Assembly: GCA_046715235.1 (NCBI GenBank)
Contig: JBKJZO010000144.1
Span: forward strand, 1-14,882
From: JBKJZO01 sp046715235
GTDB lineage: Bacteria; Actinomycetota; Actinomycetes; BP-191
Direction of reading: 5' to 3'
Length of the DNA stretch: 14,882 bases
A program made the translations under genes and the position numbers. Under the pieces are notes generated by a model that was not told the DNA's origin, did not search any database, and worked only from the letters and a program-made list of their open reading frames with translations. Positions 13,034-14,882 of the stretch are shown here, in pieces (position 1 is the first letter of the stretch; the number at the start of each line of letters is the position of its first letter).

Positions 13034-13927
13034 ATGTCGACAGCAGCGCCTGCCGAAGGTTCCGCGCTGGTCGCCACGCCGGATCCTGTCCAGGAACCGT
13101 TCGCGGTGCATCTGGACGTCTTCGAGGGCCCCTTCGATCTGCTGCTGGGACTGATCGCCAAGCACAAGCTCGACGTCACCGAGGTCGCGCTCTCCAAGGT
13201 CACCGACGAGTTCATCAGCTACATCCGCGCGGCGGGCAACTCCTGGGACCTCGGTCAGGCGACGCAGTTCCTGGTGATCGCAGCGACGCTGCTCGACCTC
13301 AAAGCCGCGCGGCTGCTGCCATCCGGCGCGGTCGAGGACGAGGAAGACCTGGCGCTGCTCGAAGCCCGCGACCTGCTCTACGCCCGACTGTTGCAGTACC
13401 GCGCGTACAAGGAGGCGGCAGCGTACCTGGGCGCCAGGATGGCGGAGGAGAGCAGACGGTTCCCCCGGGACGTCCCGATGGAGCCGGCATTTGCCGGCGC
13501 AGTCCCTGAGGTCCTCCTGGGAATCGGCCCGGCCGAGTTCGCCCGTATAGCAGCCGCCGCGATGCAACCGCGCGTCGCGCCGACGGTCGCGGTCGACCAT
13601 GTGTACGCGCCGCTGGTAAGCGTCCGCGAGCAGGCGATCGTGATGTCCGAGCGGCTCGCCCGGTTGGGCAACTCGACCTTCCGCGCGTTGGTGAGCGACT
13701 GCGTCGACACGGTGACGGTCGTGGCGCGATTTCTAGCGCTGCTCGAGCTCTATCGTGAAGGGCACGTCACGTTCGAGCAGATCGTGGCGCTGGGCGACCT
13801 CCAGGTGCGCTGGACCGGAAACACCGACGCACTCTCGGCAGCGGCCTTTGAGGAGTACGACACTGCGCCAGCTGACGATGACCTGGCCGGCGATGACGCG
13901 GCTGGCGATGACAGGGAGAACGAGTGA
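13034..13927 (+). CDS. scpA: Segregation and condensation protein A
   Basis: Kleisin subunit of the SMC-ScpA-ScpB condensin that compacts and separates chromosomes. 297 residues. The N-terminal SMC-neck-binding domain carries FAVHLDVFEGPFDLLLGLIA (23-42) and KHKLDVTEVALSKVTDEFI (43-61), the hallmark of ScpA; LVIAATLLDLKAARLLP (80-96) follows. The C-terminal winged-helix part includes FRALVSDCVDTVTVVARFLA followed by LLELYREGHVTFEQ, which binds the SMC head. The last 23 residues are an acidic tail (ADDDLAGDDAAGDD) beyond the usual domain. ATG 13034 is the only good start; the longer open frame upstream lies in the preceding gene. scpB overlaps its stop by 4 bases. Confidence 0.95.
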   Translation: MSTAAPAEGSALVATPDPVQEPFAVHLDVFEGPFDLLLGLIAKHKLDVTEVALSKVTDEFISYIRAAGNSWDLGQATQFLVIAATLLDLKAARLLPSGAVEDEEDLALLEARDLLYARLLQYRAYKEAAAYLGARMAEESRRFPRDVPMEPAFAGAVPEVLLGIGPAEFARIAAAAMQPRVAPTVAVDHVYAPLVSVREQAIVMSERLARLGNSTFRALVSDCVDTVTVVARFLALLELYREGHVTFEQIVALGDLQVRWTGNTDALSAAAFEEYDTAPADDDLAGDDAAGDDRENE

Positions 13928-14601
13928 GTGAGGTCGACGATCTGGACGTGGATCTGGTGCAGGGAAGAGGTTTCCAGGCCCCCGCAGAGACTGACATAAC
14001 GCTCTCCAAGTCATCCGTCGATCCGGATGTCGAGGATTCGAACGTGGCTCGCGCTTCGTCGGATGCACCACCCTTGCGCCAGCTCCTCGAAGCGATCCTG
14101 CTCGTCGCGGACGAACCTGTTGCGGTGGGCGAGCTGGCGGCCGCGACCGGATCGGCGGAGGCCGCCGTCGTCGCGGAGCTCGCCGCGATGCGGACTGAGT
14201 ACGCCGACGAGGAGCGCGGTTTCGAACTGCGTGAGGTAGCCGGTGGCTGGCGTTACTACACAGCGGTGGCCTGCGCGGAATACGTCGAGCGGTTCGTGCT
14301 CGAGGGCGCCCAGGCCAGGCTGTCGCACGCGGCGCTGGAGACGCTGGCGGTTGTCGCTTACCGGCAGCCGGTCACCCGGCAGAGCGTCTCGGCCATCCGG
14401 GGGGTGAACGTCGACGGTGTCGTGCGCACGCTGCTGGCCCGCGGCCTGATTGCCGAAAGTGGCCAGGGTGCAGGTGGCGCCACGCTCTACGAAACAACCC
14501 CGCTATTCCTTAACCGCCTGGGGCTCGCGTCGGTTGGGGAGCTACCCTCGCTCGCTCCCTACCTACCTGACACGCTGGACGAGCTGTCGGACGAGCTGTG
14601 A
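13924..14601 (+). CDS. scpB: Segregation and condensation protein B
   Basis: Winged-helix partner of ScpA in the SMC condensin complex. 225 residues. An unconserved, acidic N-terminus of about 48 residues precedes the double winged-helix core: LRQLLEAILLVADEPVAVGE (51-70), RGFELREVAGGWRYYTAVAC (98-117), then LSHAALETLAVVAYRQPVTR (133-152) and IRGVNVDGVVRTLLARGLI, which are diagnostic. The end TLYETTPLFLNRLGLASVGE matches the family's C-terminus. GTG 13924 overlaps the scpA stop, with AGGGAG 5 bases upstream. The core starts late, so a shorter product from an internal start is possible, but the GTGA overlap favours this one. It overlaps the pseudouridine synthase gene by 4 bases. Confidence 0.95.
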   Translation: MSEVDDLDVDLVQGRGFQAPAETDITLSKSSVDPDVEDSNVARASSDAPPLRQLLEAILLVADEPVAVGELAAATGSAEAAVVAELAAMRTEYADEERGFELREVAGGWRYYTAVACAEYVERFVLEGAQARLSHAALETLAVVAYRQPVTRQSVSAIRGVNVDGVVRTLLARGLIAESGQGAGGATLYETTPLFLNRLGLASVGELPSLAPYLPDTLDELSDEL

Positions 14602-14882
14602 AGCCGGACGAGAATGAGCCGTTGGCGCCGGTCTCAACTAAAGGTGGACTGGAGAGTGAGGGCATTCGACTCCAGAAAGTGCTCGCCGCGGCGGGGCTGG
14701 GCTCACGGCGCGCCTGTGAGCAACTGATTGAGCAAGGCCGCGTCGAGGTCGACGGCGCCATCGTGACCGAACAGGGCCTGCGGATCGATCCGCAGAATGC
14801 CGTGGTTCGCGTCGACGGCACCCGCGTCATGGTCCGCGACGAGCTGGTCCACATCGCGCTGAACAAGCCCAAGGGCTGGCAG
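14598..14882 (+). CDS. RluB-type pseudouridine synthase, N-terminal part (runs off the window)
   Basis: The first 95 codons of an S4-domain pseudouridine synthase; no stop is reached before the window ends. After a variable N-terminus of about 22 residues comes the S4 RNA-binding domain, IRLQKVLAAAGLGSRRACEQ (23-42) and QGRVEVDGAIVTEQG, then LNKPKGWQ, where the catalytic domain begins. The catalytic aspartate motif (GRLDxxTxG) would lie beyond the end. RluB family members modify 23S rRNA, and Rv1711 sits in the same place after scpB in mycobacteria, so the assignment to this subgroup is mainly by context. GTG 14598 overlaps the scpB stop by 4 bases. Confidence 0.88.
   Translation, partial: MKPDENEPLAPVSTKGGLESEGIRLQKVLAAAGLGSRRACEQLIEQGRVEVDGAIVTEQGLRIDPQNAVVRVDGTRVMVRDELVHIALNKPKGWQ

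Noticed and set aside
1..14882. Defence system, prophage, insertion sequence, CRISPR or tRNA
   Set aside because: XerD is the housekeeping recombinase by context; no transposase, repeat-spacer array, terminal repeats or tRNA-like cloverleaf was found.

Overview
The window is a high-GC, densely packed actinomycete chromosome segment. All genes lie on the + strand, GTG starts are common, and 4-8 base stop/start overlaps (ATGA or GTGA) are frequent. The backbone order (MctB/SteB-like protein, pyrG, Nudix hydrolase, xerD, parA, scpA, scpB, rluB-type pseudouridine synthase) matches the region around Rv1698-Rv1711 of Mycobacterium. The alanine dehydrogenase between the Nudix gene and xerD is more like the Streptomyces/Frankia arrangement. 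I cannot name a genus. I found no mobile elements, rRNA, tRNA or CRISPR, and no gene-free stretch above 300 bases; the longest gaps are about 128, 94, 64 and 49 bases.

Layout. (1) 1-528: the C-terminal part of an MctB/SteB-like envelope protein. (2) 525-6208: four genes joined by overlapping stops and starts: a small polyprenyl-phosphate sugar-1-phosphate transferase, a MurJ/MviN-family flippase, a GT4 glycosyltransferase and a large membrane protein with a degenerate alkaline-phosphatase-like outer domain. Together they read as a lipid-linked glycan module: load the carrier, add sugar, flip, then handle outside. (3) 6273-9823: pyrG, Nudix (ADP-ribose pyrophosphatase type) and ald. (4) 9829-14882: DNA maintenance. 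XerD is followed by an orphan ParA, a small protein with a ribbon-helix-helix-like C-terminus, an M50-like membrane protein whose HExxH motif is destroyed, then ScpA, ScpB and a 5' fragment of an RluB-type pseudouridine synthase.

Control signals I can support from sequence: a TTGCGG-N17-TAGCAT promoter before parA; TANNNT -10 boxes that place the likely transcription start on the start codon (leaderless mRNAs) for the M50-like gene and scpA; a 26-base near-perfect inverted repeat overlapping the former -10; and a pyrG leader that can fold into a three-way junction with the Shine-Dalgarno inside the closing stem. There is no obvious phage-defence or mobile system. The most unusual elements are the envelope module with its pseudo-phosphatase, the ParA plus small-DNA-binding-protein pair beside condensin genes, the pseudo-protease, and these RNA/DNA control structures.
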